Assembly (NCBI GenBank): GCA_040880065.1
Contig: JBBDJE010000060.1
Span: forward strand, 1 to 64,000
DNA: 64,000 nt
Source: Abyssibius sp040880065
GTDB lineage: Bacteria > Pseudomonadota > Alphaproteobacteria > Rhodobacterales > Rhodobacteraceae
Direction: 5' to 3'
This document shows, piece by piece, positions 16,008-23,659 of this stretch (positions within the stretch are counted from its first letter, which is position 1; every line of letters begins with the position of its first letter). The position numbers and the translations under genes are program-made. The notes under the pieces are model-generated. The model was not told the origin of the DNA and searched no databases. It worked only from the letters and a program-made list of their open reading frames with translations.

Positions 16008-16919
16008 CTAGGGCGTGATCGGGTAGCGTATATAGGCAAAGCGCTGCCCATCAGGTGCCCATGAGGCGACGTTGATCGTGCCCTGCCCGCCATTAAACCG
16101 GTCGATATCGCGCGCAGGCCCGCCGCTGGCGGGCATGATGCGAATAATAACATCACAGTCAGCCGGGTGCCCCTCGGTCCCCGGTGGAAAGCTGATATAG
16201 GCCAGCGCCTGCCCGTCAGGGGCAAGATGCGGGAACCAGTTTACACGTGCATCATGGCTAAGTTGCTCGATATTGCTGCCATCGGGCCGCATCCGGAAAA
16301 TTTGTGCATGGCCGGGGCGGGTGGCGGCGGCTTCCGAGTTGAAGTAAATCCACTTGCCATCGGGCGAAAATTCCGGCCCGTCAACAAAGCAGGCTCCATC
16401 GGTCAAATAGGCTTGTGTGCCGCCAGCCGCAGGCAGGGTTGCAATCCGGGTCATCATCGTGCCATCGCCGCGCCGCTCCAGCGCCACATAGGCCAGCAAA
16501 GCGCCATCGGGCGAAATGCCGTGCAGGTAATAGCGATAGCGCCGCGCGGCATCCACCGCATGCGAAACCTGCCGCGGGGTACCGCCCTCAAACGGCACAA
16601 CATATAAATGCCCGTCATTCGCGCTGGCATAGATGTGCCTGCCATCAGGCGCGATCACATGGTCGTTGTTCAGGTTTTCAACGGGCGCTGTGTTGATCCG
16701 GTTCGGCCCAAGTTGGCCGTCAGGCGATATAACAAACAACCGCCCGTCGGCATTGAAAACCAGCCAGTTACCATCGGGTGTCCAGTTTGGAGCTTCGATC
16801 AACTGGTCTGTCTCGAATATAACTTCGGGGCGCGCGCCGGTGCGCGGTGCGACAACCAGTTGGCTGATCTGGCGGGGCAACAGGCGGCGGGCATCGAGGC
16901 CGGGGCGTTGGTTTTGCAT
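16008..16919 (-). CDS. TolB-like beta-propeller protein, apparently cytoplasmic
   Basis: 303 residues built of PD40/WD40-like repeats: NWTPDGNWLVFNADG, VIAPDGRHIYAS, GISPDGALLAYV, EFSPDGKWIYFNSE, HLAPDGQALAYIS and SWAPDGQRFAYI, about six blades. The SPDG turns are those of TolB and of oligopeptidase-type propellers. There is no signal peptide and no N-terminal TolB domain, so it is not TolB of the Tol-Pal system. It may be a standalone propeller that binds a protein or sugar; no enzyme domain is attached. The ATG at 16919 sits in a 21-base stretch nearly identical to the start region of the MnmD-like gene at 56380. Confidence 0.75.
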   Translation of the reverse strand: MQNQRPGLDARRLLPRQISQLVVAPRTGARPEVIFETDQLIEAPNWTPDGNWLVFNADGRLFVISPDGQLGPNRINTAPVENLNNDHVIAPDGRHIYASANDGHLYVVPFEGGTPRQVSHAVDAARRYRYYLHGISPDGALLAYVALERRGDGTMMTRIATLPAAGGTQAYLTDGACFVDGPEFSPDGKWIYFNSEAAATRPGHAQIFRMRPDGSNIEQLSHDARVNWFPHLAPDGQALAYISFPPGTEGHPADCDVIIRIMPASGGPARDIDRFNGGQGTINVASWAPDGQRFAYIRYPITP

Positions 16920-16935
16920 CGTGTTTCTTTGCTTG

Positions 16936-17006
16936 GGCCGGGGCCACAGTCGGGGCCACAGTCGGGTTAAGGGCCGGGGTAAGGGCCGGGGTAAGGGCCG
17001 GGGCCA
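16936..17006. repeat. 12-bp tandem repeat array
   Basis: Roughly six 12-bp units follow one another. Two read GGGGCCACAGTC (16940-16951, 16952-16963), and the next are variants of GGGCCGGGGTAA (16971-16982, 16983-16994, 16995-17006 with an altered end). It lies between the propeller gene start and the exonuclease gene. Units are multiples of three, but the frame that reads through them does not join the propeller frame. Such an array is likely to vary in copy number between strains. Confidence 0.75.
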
Positions 17007-17133
17007 TTCAGCAGCCTAACCGCAGGCGCATAATTCGCGTAGCAGATTTTGCGCCATTTCCAGCGCAGTGGCGGCATATCCAGTGGCGTTTTGTTATATC
17101 CGCGCCTATATGAAAGGCTGAACCGGGGGTTGT

Positions 17134-17745
17134 ATGGCGAATTATCTGTATAAGGGCGACTTGCCCGCTGATCTGGACCTAGGCGCGATTGTCGCAATTG
17201 ATTGTGAAACCATGGGGCTTATGGCGGGCCGTGACCGGCTCTGCCTTGTGCAGCTTTCCGGTGGGGATGGCCATGCGCATCTGGTGCAGATCGCGCAAGA
17301 CCAGACCGAAGCCCCCAACCTGTGCGCGCTTCTGGCTAATCCGCAGGTGCTGAAGCTCTTCCATTTCGGCCGGTTTGACATTGCGGCGATGTATCAGCGC
17401 TTTCAGGTGCTGGCCGCGCCGGTTTATTGCACAAAAATCGCCGCCAAGCTGGTGCGCACCTTTACCGACCGGCACGGGCTGAAAAACCTGTTGCAGGAAA
17501 TGCTGGGTGTGGACATCTCGAAACTGCAACAAAGCTCGGATTGGGGCGCGCCGGAACTGAGCGAGGCGCAGCTCGCCTATGCCGCGTCTGATGTGCTGTA
17601 TCTGCACAAGCTCAAAGCCGCGCTCGATGTGATGCTGGAGCGCGAGAACCGCATGGGCCACGCGCAGGCCGCCTTTGGCTACCTGCCGCACCGTGCCCTG
17701 CTCGACCTTGCCGGATGGCCCGACCACGATATTTTTGCGCATTGA
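17134..17745 (+). CDS. RNase D-like 3'-5' exonuclease (DEDDy, short form)
   Basis: 203 residues containing only the DEDDy exonuclease domain: D23 and E25 in IDCETMG, D82 in HFGRFD, and Y149 with D153 in YAASD. E. coli RNase D is longer because of two HRDC domains that are missing here; this short form is common in alphaproteobacteria next to lptC. It probably trims 3' ends of structured RNAs. It ends 7 bp before the lptC start and is likely co-transcribed with the lipopolysaccharide-transport genes. The ATG is preceded by a weak GGGGG-type site. Confidence 0.85.
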   Translation: MANYLYKGDLPADLDLGAIVAIDCETMGLMAGRDRLCLVQLSGGDGHAHLVQIAQDQTEAPNLCALLANPQVLKLFHFGRFDIAAMYQRFQVLAAPVYCTKIAAKLVRTFTDRHGLKNLLQEMLGVDISKLQQSSDWGAPELSEAQLAYAASDVLYLHKLKAALDVMLERENRMGHAQAAFGYLPHRALLDLAGWPDHDIFAH

Positions 17746-17752
17746 GGCCGTA

Positions 17753-18400
17753 ATGCCCGATCGCCAGCAACAGCGCCAACGGAAAACGGCCCGTTACTCG
17801 AAATTCGTGGCGCGCATCAAGGTGCTGCTACCGCTGCTGGCGCTGGTTATCCTGTCGACGGTGTTTTTACTGGGTGACGGTCGCAGGCTTGATCGGGCGC
17901 TGACCTTTTCCGATGCCGATTTCGAGGCGCTTGGCCAAACCGATGTACTTGCCCGCGCGCGCTTTGCCGGTGCCACTGTCAATGGTGACTATCTCAGCTT
18001 TTCGACGCTGCGCCTTGCGCCCGACCCGAGCCGCGAAAACGTGTTGCTGTTTGACAAGCTTTCCGGTTCGATCCAGTTTGCCGACGGGCAAGAGGCGACA
18101 CTGCTGGCCACAGTGGCCGAATTTTTCGTGAGCGATAACCGTATCGTCATGCCTGATGGTGGCGCGATCACCACCTCGCAAGGCTATCGTGGCCGCACCG
18201 AAACCATGCAAGCCGCGCTGACGGGCGGTGATATCAGCGGCACGGGGCTGGATGGCAGCGGCCCGCTTGGCGAAATTACCGCCGGTAGCTTTGAAATCCG
18301 CGAATCTGCTACAGAAAATCGGGTGCTTTGGTTTGGTCAAGGGGTTAGGCTAAAGCTGCACCAACAGGTCAACACCGACAACGAGGGAGCCTTGGAATGA
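17753..18400 (+). CDS. lptC: LptC, lipopolysaccharide transport, inner-membrane-anchored bridge protein
   Basis: 215 residues from ATG 17753; an earlier in-frame ATG at 17675 lies inside the exonuclease gene and is rejected. A basic N-terminus precedes one membrane helix (about 24-41), followed by a beta-jellyroll periplasmic domain (DFEALGQTDVLARARFAGAT and onward) typical of LptC. It accepts lipopolysaccharide from the LptB2FG extractor and passes it to LptA. The order lptC-lptA-lptB with overlapping starts (ATGA at 18397-18400) is the conserved alphaproteobacterial arrangement. Confidence 0.88.
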   Translation: MPDRQQQRQRKTARYSKFVARIKVLLPLLALVILSTVFLLGDGRRLDRALTFSDADFEALGQTDVLARARFAGATVNGDYLSFSTLRLAPDPSRENVLLFDKLSGSIQFADGQEATLLATVAEFFVSDNRIVMPDGGAITTSQGYRGRTETMQAALTGGDISGTGLDGSGPLGEITAGSFEIRESATENRVLWFGQGVRLKLHQQVNTDNEGALE

Positions 18401-18891
18401 CATTTCGCCGCGCAATACCATTCGCCATAGCATTGCTGTGCGGGGCTGCTGGCCCGCTGCTGGCCCAGGGCGCAAGCCTGCCCTTTGCCGGCCTGCCCGC
18501 CGGTGAGGCGCAGGATGTTGAAGTTTCCGCCGATACATTGCGCGTAAGCCAAGCCGATGAAACCGCGATATTCGAGGGCAATGTGCAGGTTGCCGTGGGC
18601 GATTTGCGCCTGACTGCCGCACGGGTCGAGGTCGTCTATGCGGCAGAGGCCGGCAAAATCGCAGCGCTGCGCGCCAGCGGTGGTGTGCTGCTGAGCAATG
18701 GCGTTGAAACAGCCGAGGGCGATTCCGCCGTCTATTCGCTGGTTGATGGCCAGATACTGATTGAAGGCAGCGTGATCCTGACCCAGGGTTCGAGTGCCTT
18801 GTCGGGCGAACGGCTGCGCATTGACCTTGTGGCAGGCACGGCGCTCATGGAAGGCCGCGTGCAAACCATTTTCCGAACCGAGGGCAATTGA
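18397..18891 (+). CDS. lptA: LptA, periplasmic lipopolysaccharide-carrier protein (OstA-like)
   Basis: 164 residues. The signal peptide (MTFRRAIPFAIALLCGAAG) ends near LLAQ. The mature domain has the OstA/LptA pattern VEVSADTLRVSQADETAIF and FEGNVQVAVGDLRLTAARV. It oligomerises to form the periplasmic slide on which lipopolysaccharide travels to LptD. Start and stop overlap both neighbours as ATGA. Short length is normal for this clade. Confidence 0.9.
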   Translation: MTFRRAIPFAIALLCGAAGPLLAQGASLPFAGLPAGEAQDVEVSADTLRVSQADETAIFEGNVQVAVGDLRLTAARVEVVYAAEAGKIAALRASGGVLLSNGVETAEGDSAVYSLVDGQILIEGSVILTQGSSALSGERLRIDLVAGTALMEGRVQTIFRTEGN

Positions 18892-19679
18892 TGCAGTCTG
18901 ATACCGGGGCCGCGCCAGCCCGTGAAACGGCACCGGAGCCTGCGGCAAGGCAAGCCGCCAGCGGGCTGATCGTGCGCAATCTGGCCAAGTCTTACAAACG
19001 CCGCCCGGTGCTGCGCGATGTTTCGCTGGAGTTGTATCGTGGCGAGGTTGTGGCGCTGCTTGGCCCCAATGGCGCAGGCAAAACCACCTGCTTTTATTCC
19101 GTTGCCGGTTTGGTAAACCCCGATGCGGGCGAAATCGAGATTGACGGAATTGATGCCTCGGCCCTGCCGATGTATCGCCGCGCCAAGCTTGGTATCGGCT
19201 ATTTGCCGCAGGAAGCCTCGATTTTTCGCGGCATGTCGGTGGAAGACAACATCCGCGCGATTCTTGAAATTTCGACACGTGATCGCGGCAAACGCCAGCG
19301 CGAACTCGAATCACTTATGGCCGAATTTTCAATTACGCACCTGCGCCGCGCCCCTGCCATGGCGCTTTCGGGCGGCGAGCGGCGGCGCGTTGAAATTGCC
19401 CGCTGTCTGGCCAGTTTCCCCAAATATGTGCTTCTGGATGAGCCTTTTGCGGGGGTTGATCCTATTGCGGTAGGCGAGATTCGCAATTTGGTAAGCCACC
19501 TCAAAGATCGCGGTCTTGGCGTTTTGATAACCGATCACAACGTAAGAGAGACTTTGGACATTGTTGATCGCGCATATATCTTGCATGATGGCACAATGTT
19601 GATGAGCGGAACGCCAGAGGAAGTGGTGCAAGACCCCGATGTGCGGCGGGTCTATCTGGGCGACAAGTTCAGAATCTAG
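18888..19679 (+). CDS. lptB: LptB, ATPase of the lipopolysaccharide exporter
   Basis: 263 residues. Walker A GPNGAGKTT is at 58-66, the ABC signature is LSGGERRR, Walker B is YVLLDEPFAGVDP, and the switch histidine is in ITDHNVRETL. The sequence LPQEASIFRGMSVEDNI is characteristic of LptB. An extra N-terminal stretch of about 25 residues rich in Ala, Pro and Glu precedes the ABC domain. It powers extraction of lipopolysaccharide by LptFG, which are not in the window. rpoN follows after 26 bp. Confidence 0.94.
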   Translation: MMQSDTGAAPARETAPEPAARQAASGLIVRNLAKSYKRRPVLRDVSLELYRGEVVALLGPNGAGKTTCFYSVAGLVNPDAGEIEIDGIDASALPMYRRAKLGIGYLPQEASIFRGMSVEDNIRAILEISTRDRGKRQRELESLMAEFSITHLRRAPAMALSGGERRRVEIARCLASFPKYVLLDEPFAGVDPIAVGEIRNLVSHLKDRGLGVLITDHNVRETLDIVDRAYILHDGTMLMSGTPEEVVQDPDVRRVYLGDKFRI

Positions 19680-19705
19680 GCGGCCCGCGCCCAACGGGAG
19701 GCAGG

Positions 19706-21037
19706 ATGAAACTAGGACCATCCTTGGAATTGCGCCAGTCGCAGCGGTTGAGCATAACGCCACAACTGCGCCAGGCGCTTGCCGTTTTGCAGATGAACCA
19801 ACAGTCACTGCACCAGTTGCTGCGCGAGGAGCTGGACAAAAACCCCCTGATCGTGGCCGAAGACGACCTTGCAGCCCCGCGTCCCGCGCCCCTGCCGCAC
19901 AGCCATAGAAGCCTTGGCAATGCCGCGCAGGATATGGACAGTTTTCCCGCCACAGCAACCACGCTTGCCGCTTTTCTGGCCGCGCAAATCGGCATGATGC
20001 AGGTGCCAGCCGAGCAGGCCGCTTTGGCACAATTGCTCACGCAGGAACTGGAACCCGACGGTTATTTGCGCGCCCCGCTTGCCGAGATTGCCGCGCGCCA
20101 TGGCCAAAGCGAGGCCGCCTTTGAGGCTGCGCTAAGGCTTGTGCAGAGCTGCGAGCCTGTCGGCGTGGGCGCGCGCAATCTGGCCGAATGCCTTGGGCTG
20201 CAACTGGCCGAGCGCGGCGCGCTGTGCAACGGGGCCAGGGCGGTGCTCGGGCGGCTTGACCTTGTGGCTGCCAACAAGCACGAGGCATTGAGCAAAATCA
20301 GCGGGTTAAACGCAGACGCGCTTCAGGCCCTGCTGGACAGTTTGCGCAAGCTCGACCCGCGCCCCGGTGCCGCGTTTGAGGCCGATACGGCTGCCATCGT
20401 CGTGCCCGAAATCATTGTGCGGCGCGATACTTTCGGCCAATGGCAATGCGAGCTGAACCCCGAAGCCCTGCCAAGGCTGAGCATCAATTCAAGCTATGCC
20501 AACGCGCTTGGCCGCACCGATACCGAAAGCGCGGCGTTCACCCGGCACTGGGGCGAGCGGGCCAATTGGCTTTTGCGCGCCTTATCACAACGCGCCGCCA
20601 ATATACTGAAAGTGGCCAGCGCGATTGTCGAGCATCAGGCGCATTTCTTTGAAAAAGGCGCGATGGATATGCGCCCGCTATCTTTGCGCGAAATTGCCGA
20701 AACCACAAAGCTGCACGAATCAACCGTCAGCCGTGCGGTGAACGGCAAATACCTAACCTGCCGCAGGGGCACCTTTGAATTGCGGTATTTCTTTTCCGTC
20801 GGGCTGAACGCAACATCGGGTGATGAGCGGTTTGGTGCTGTTGCAATCCGCGCGCGAATTAAACGCCTGATTGATGCAGAAGACCAGAAAAATCCGCTCT
20901 CCGACGATGATCTGGTAAAATATTTGCGCACAGGCGGCGTTGATATTGCGCGCCGCACCGTGGCCAAATATCGTGGGGCCATGGGCATTTTGACATCGCT
21001 TCAGCGCCGCCGGCAGTACGCATCCACAAACTGGTGA
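19706..21037 (+). CDS. rpoN: RNA polymerase sigma-54 factor
   Basis: 443 residues. Region I (LELRQSQRLSITPQLRQAL, then LLREELDKNPLI) interacts with activators, the central core-binding part follows, and the RpoN box ARRTVAKYRG is at 415-424 near the C-terminus. A GGGAGGCAGG ribosome site precedes the ATG. It directs activator-dependent transcription at -24/-12 promoters, typically for nitrogen-related genes. Its neighbours lptB, hpf and ptsN are the conserved context. One candidate -24/-12 site lies directly downstream, before hpf. Confidence 0.95.
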   Translation: MKLGPSLELRQSQRLSITPQLRQALAVLQMNQQSLHQLLREELDKNPLIVAEDDLAAPRPAPLPHSHRSLGNAAQDMDSFPATATTLAAFLAAQIGMMQVPAEQAALAQLLTQELEPDGYLRAPLAEIAARHGQSEAAFEAALRLVQSCEPVGVGARNLAECLGLQLAERGALCNGARAVLGRLDLVAANKHEALSKISGLNADALQALLDSLRKLDPRPGAAFEADTAAIVVPEIIVRRDTFGQWQCELNPEALPRLSINSSYANALGRTDTESAAFTRHWGERANWLLRALSQRAANILKVASAIVEHQAHFFEKGAMDMRPLSLREIAETTKLHESTVSRAVNGKYLTCRRGTFELRYFFSVGLNATSGDERFGAVAIRARIKRLIDAEDQKNPLSDDDLVKYLRTGGVDIARRTVAKYRGAMGILTSLQRRRQYASTNW

Positions 21038-21066
21038 CGGACTGACGCCGGGCACACCAAGCCCAT

Positions 21067-21082
21067 TGGCGCATGCGATGCC
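21067..21082 (+). promoter_or_regulatory. Candidate sigma-54 promoter before hpf
   Basis: TGGCGC at 21067-21072, a 5-bp spacer and ATGCC at 21078-21082 place GG and GC at exactly the -24/-12 spacing. Two bases differ from the TGGCAC-N5-TTGCA consensus. It lies 49 bp upstream of the hpf start, so hpf-ptsN could be driven by the sigma factor made from the gene just before it. No activator site was recognised. Confidence 0.3.
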
Positions 21083-21130
21083 ACTGCCCTGACAGCCCAA
21101 CCTGGGCGACTGGTATGGAAAGGACTCATC

Positions 21131-21703
21131 ATGCGAATTACGGTCAAAGGAAAGCAGATGGATGTTGGCGACGCGCTGACAACCCATGTAAACGAGCGTC
21201 TACAGGAGGTAGTGGCAAAATATGCCGAGCGTCCGACCGAAGCGGAGGTGACGTTTTCCAAAGATCGCCACGAGTTTGTTGCCGATACATCCATCCATCT
21301 TTCCACCGGCATGAAGGCGCAGGCCAAAGCCCATGGCAGCGATGTTTACGGCGCGTTTGAGGGTGCAGCAGACCGGCTGGAAAAACAGCTTCGCCGCTAC
21401 AAGCGCCGCCTGAAAGACCACCACCGCGACCACAAGGACCCGATTGAAACCATCGGCGCACCATCTTACATCCTGTCGGGTGGAAACATTGACGAGGTTG
21501 AGCCGGAAAGCCTGCAACCGATGATCGTTGCCGAGATGGAAGCGCCGGTGCAAACCCTTTCGGTAGGCGAGGCTGTTATGGCCATGGAGCTTGCCGGCGC
21601 ACCTATGCTGGTGTTCAGAAATTCCAAGCATGGCGGCGTTAATGTCGTTCATACGCGAGAAGACGGAAATATAGGGTGGATAGACCCCCGCAATTCGCGT
21701 TAA
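21131..21703 (+). CDS. hpf: Ribosome hibernation-promoting factor, long form
   Basis: 190 residues. The N-terminal S30AE domain (about 1-105, MRITVKGKQMDVGDALTTHV) binds the decoding channel of the 30S subunit. A linker and the C-terminal dimerisation domain (about 130-188, with VMAMELAGAPMLVFRN and GNIGWIDPR) follow, so it can form 100S ribosome dimers by itself. GGAAAGGA lies before the ATG. Its place after rpoN and before ptsN is conserved. It should protect idle ribosomes during starvation. Confidence 0.94.
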   Translation: MRITVKGKQMDVGDALTTHVNERLQEVVAKYAERPTEAEVTFSKDRHEFVADTSIHLSTGMKAQAKAHGSDVYGAFEGAADRLEKQLRRYKRRLKDHHRDHKDPIETIGAPSYILSGGNIDEVEPESLQPMIVAEMEAPVQTLSVGEAVMAMELAGAPMLVFRNSKHGGVNVVHTREDGNIGWIDPRNSR

Positions 21704-21734
21704 AGGACCGCCAAAGGCAAACAGAGGCAGATTC

Positions 21735-22202
21735 GTGGATATACAGGAAATATTGCCGCCCTCGGCTGTGAAAACGACCGACAAGGCGACAAGCAAGAAA
21801 AAACTGTTGCAAGATCTCGGCCAGAACTGCGCCGAACTCTATGGTTTGAACGCCGATAAGGTGTTTCAGGCTTTGCAAGACCGCGAACTGCTTGGCCCGA
21901 CTGCCATGGGGCATGGCGTTGCCATTCCCCATGCGCGCCTGCCCGATCTGGATGAAGTGCGCGGTTTTTTCATGCGCCTGACCAAACCGATTGATTTTGA
22001 CGCGGTAGACCGTCAGCCGGTTGATCTGGTATTTGTGCTTTTGGCCCCCGAAAACGCGGGCGCTGCGCATCTTAAAGCACTGGCACGCGTTTCGCGCGCG
22101 CTGCGCGATCCGGCTGTTTGCGCCAAGCTTCGCGCCCATGATGCCGATGCTTCGATGATGTATTATGCGCTGCTTGGCAGTGAAGCATCAAAAGCCGCAT
22201 AG
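21735..22202 (+). CDS. ptsN: PTS-Ntr EIIA component
   Basis: 155 residues with a GTG start at 21735. The phosphorylated histidine is H66 in GVAIPHAR, within the conserved MGHGVAIPHARLPDL block. EIIA-Ntr is the last acceptor of the nitrogen-related phosphotransfer chain (PtsP, NPr, PtsN) and controls potassium transport and other targets by protein binding. It closes the rpoN-hpf-ptsN group. Its 3' end overlaps the convergent sulfotransferase gene by 40 bp, leaving no space for a separate terminator. Confidence 0.93.
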   Translation: MDIQEILPPSAVKTTDKATSKKKLLQDLGQNCAELYGLNADKVFQALQDRELLGPTAMGHGVAIPHARLPDLDEVRGFFMRLTKPIDFDAVDRQPVDLVFVLLAPENAGAAHLKALARVSRALRDPAVCAKLRAHDADASMMYYALLGSEASKAA

Positions 22203-23659
22203 CCCGGCTGCCAGTTTCCAAACCCGAAACGCGCATAGTCCTCGCCATATGCGGCACGGGCAAGGGTTTCGGTTTGGGTGGTGTAGATTTCAGCCAGATC
22301 AAAGGCAAAGGCTGCGTGTTTGTCGCGGCGCAGCGTGGCCCAGATGGGTGGAATATCAAGCGCGCGCTCAAGTTCCGGCAGCTCACGGTTTAACTGCTCC
22401 ACCCGTATGAACCGCGTAATCGGCATGATTTGAGCAAATATATCGGCAAGGGCGGATTGGGTTTGCCACGCACAATCCTGCCGAATGTCGGTTTCGCCCT
22501 GCAAGTTCGCCGCAACGAACAGCAAAAACTGGTGAAACGCGGTGCGGTGGTCGTCAGCCGTATAGGTTTTACGGTCGAGCTTTTGTGCATCGCGCGGCAG
22601 GTAAAGCTGGTAGCGCGTTTCCAGCGTTGCGCGGATTTTCTGGAAGGCATCGGGCGCGGTGCTGAAAATCTTGTTCATAAAGGCGGCATAAAGCCGGTCT
22701 ATCGGATGGTGCAGAACGCTGATCACTTCGGCTTTCTGGTTGCGCGCCGCCCAGTCTTTCACATAGTCCAGCTTCAAGCCTGTGCGCAATTCGCTTGGCA
22801 CAAGGCCAAGCCATGCGGTGAGCGGCTGTTTGGTATTTTCAATAAGCGGCGCAAAGGCCAGCGGGCGGTGGTCGCACACATAATAATGCCGCGGCCAGAC
22901 CCATTTGACCTGGCTTTCGGTTTGCGACAGTGGTTCCGTCTCGGGCAGGGATTCGGGGGCGGGCAGGCCAAGGGCTTCGTAAACCTCGGCGTAATTGGCA
23001 ATTTTGGCGTGCAAGGGCGCAGGGTTTTGGCGTTTTATCGGCGTTTCTAGCATTTCGCGGGGTGATGTGGCACCCAGTGCCTTGGCCAGAGCATTCACTT
23101 TGGCAATATCACCCAGATCGGCATAGTTAATGCGCAAAGCCGCCTGAGCAGATGCCGCAAGCCCCGCCTCGATCCGGTCAAAATAGACCTTGCGCGTCGC
23201 TTTGTAGGCTTTAAATGCCGCGGGGCTAACGGGTACAGAAAGCGGCAGCCGGTCATTTTCCGAGCCGATCAGCCAGATATCGCTGAACTGTGCAATGCCA
23301 AGCGAAACGTAGGATTCCAGCGGGTCCCGCGTCAGGATAACTTTTGCGCAGCGCGGATCATCAAGCAGCACCTGCAGGGCGGCGGGCACATGTTCGGGGA
23401 AATAACGCAAACCGTTGACCGTTTCGGGCCTTGCATGGGCTATGGCTGCAAGCAGCGCTGCAGGGTCGCGCCGCGCGGTGTCGCAACTGACATCAAACAG
23501 CATGTTCTGGCCCCTGCGGCCAATGAATACCGGGTTGAACAGCTCGCCAAAGCTGGCCAGCCCGTCATATTGCGCCAAATAGCGCTCCAGCAGGTTCGAG
23601 CCGCTGCGCATAACGGAAAATATGACAAAACTGTCAAAAGGGCGTAGGGCGGTGCTCAT
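22163..23659 (-). CDS. Two-domain sulfotransferase-like protein of the glycan operon
   Basis: 498 residues. The first half has a PAPS-binding loop SVMRSGSN (15-22) and the 3'-phosphate motif ILTRDPLESYVS with R111 and S116, as in Stf0/lipid- or glycan-type sulfotransferases. The second half (about 255-498) resembles Sulfotransfer_2 proteins around HHPIDRLYAAFMNKIF (317-332), but the region where its own P-loop should be reads CDHRPLAFAPL, without PKxGGT. So it may be one active and one degenerate sulfotransferase domain. It is the last gene of a leftward glycan operon and overlaps the upstream glycosyltransferase as ATGA. Sugar acceptor unknown. Confidence 0.75.
   Translation of the reverse strand: MSTALRPFDSFVIFSVMRSGSNLLERYLAQYDGLASFGELFNPVFIGRRGQNMLFDVSCDTARRDPAALLAAIAHARPETVNGLRYFPEHVPAALQVLLDDPRCAKVILTRDPLESYVSLGIAQFSDIWLIGSENDRLPLSVPVSPAAFKAYKATRKVYFDRIEAGLAASAQAALRINYADLGDIAKVNALAKALGATSPREMLETPIKRQNPAPLHAKIANYAEVYEALGLPAPESLPETEPLSQTESQVKWVWPRHYYVCDHRPLAFAPLIENTKQPLTAWLGLVPSELRTGLKLDYVKDWAARNQKAEVISVLHHPIDRLYAAFMNKIFSTAPDAFQKIRATLETRYQLYLPRDAQKLDRKTYTADDHRTAFHQFLLFVAANLQGETDIRQDCAWQTQSALADIFAQIMPITRFIRVEQLNRELPELERALDIPPIWATLRRDKHAAFAFDLAEIYTTQTETLARAAYGEDYARFGFGNWQPGYAAFDASLPSSA

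Noticed and set aside
16008..16919. TolB of the Tol-Pal system
   Set aside because: No signal peptide, no N-terminal TolB domain, no tol genes beside it.
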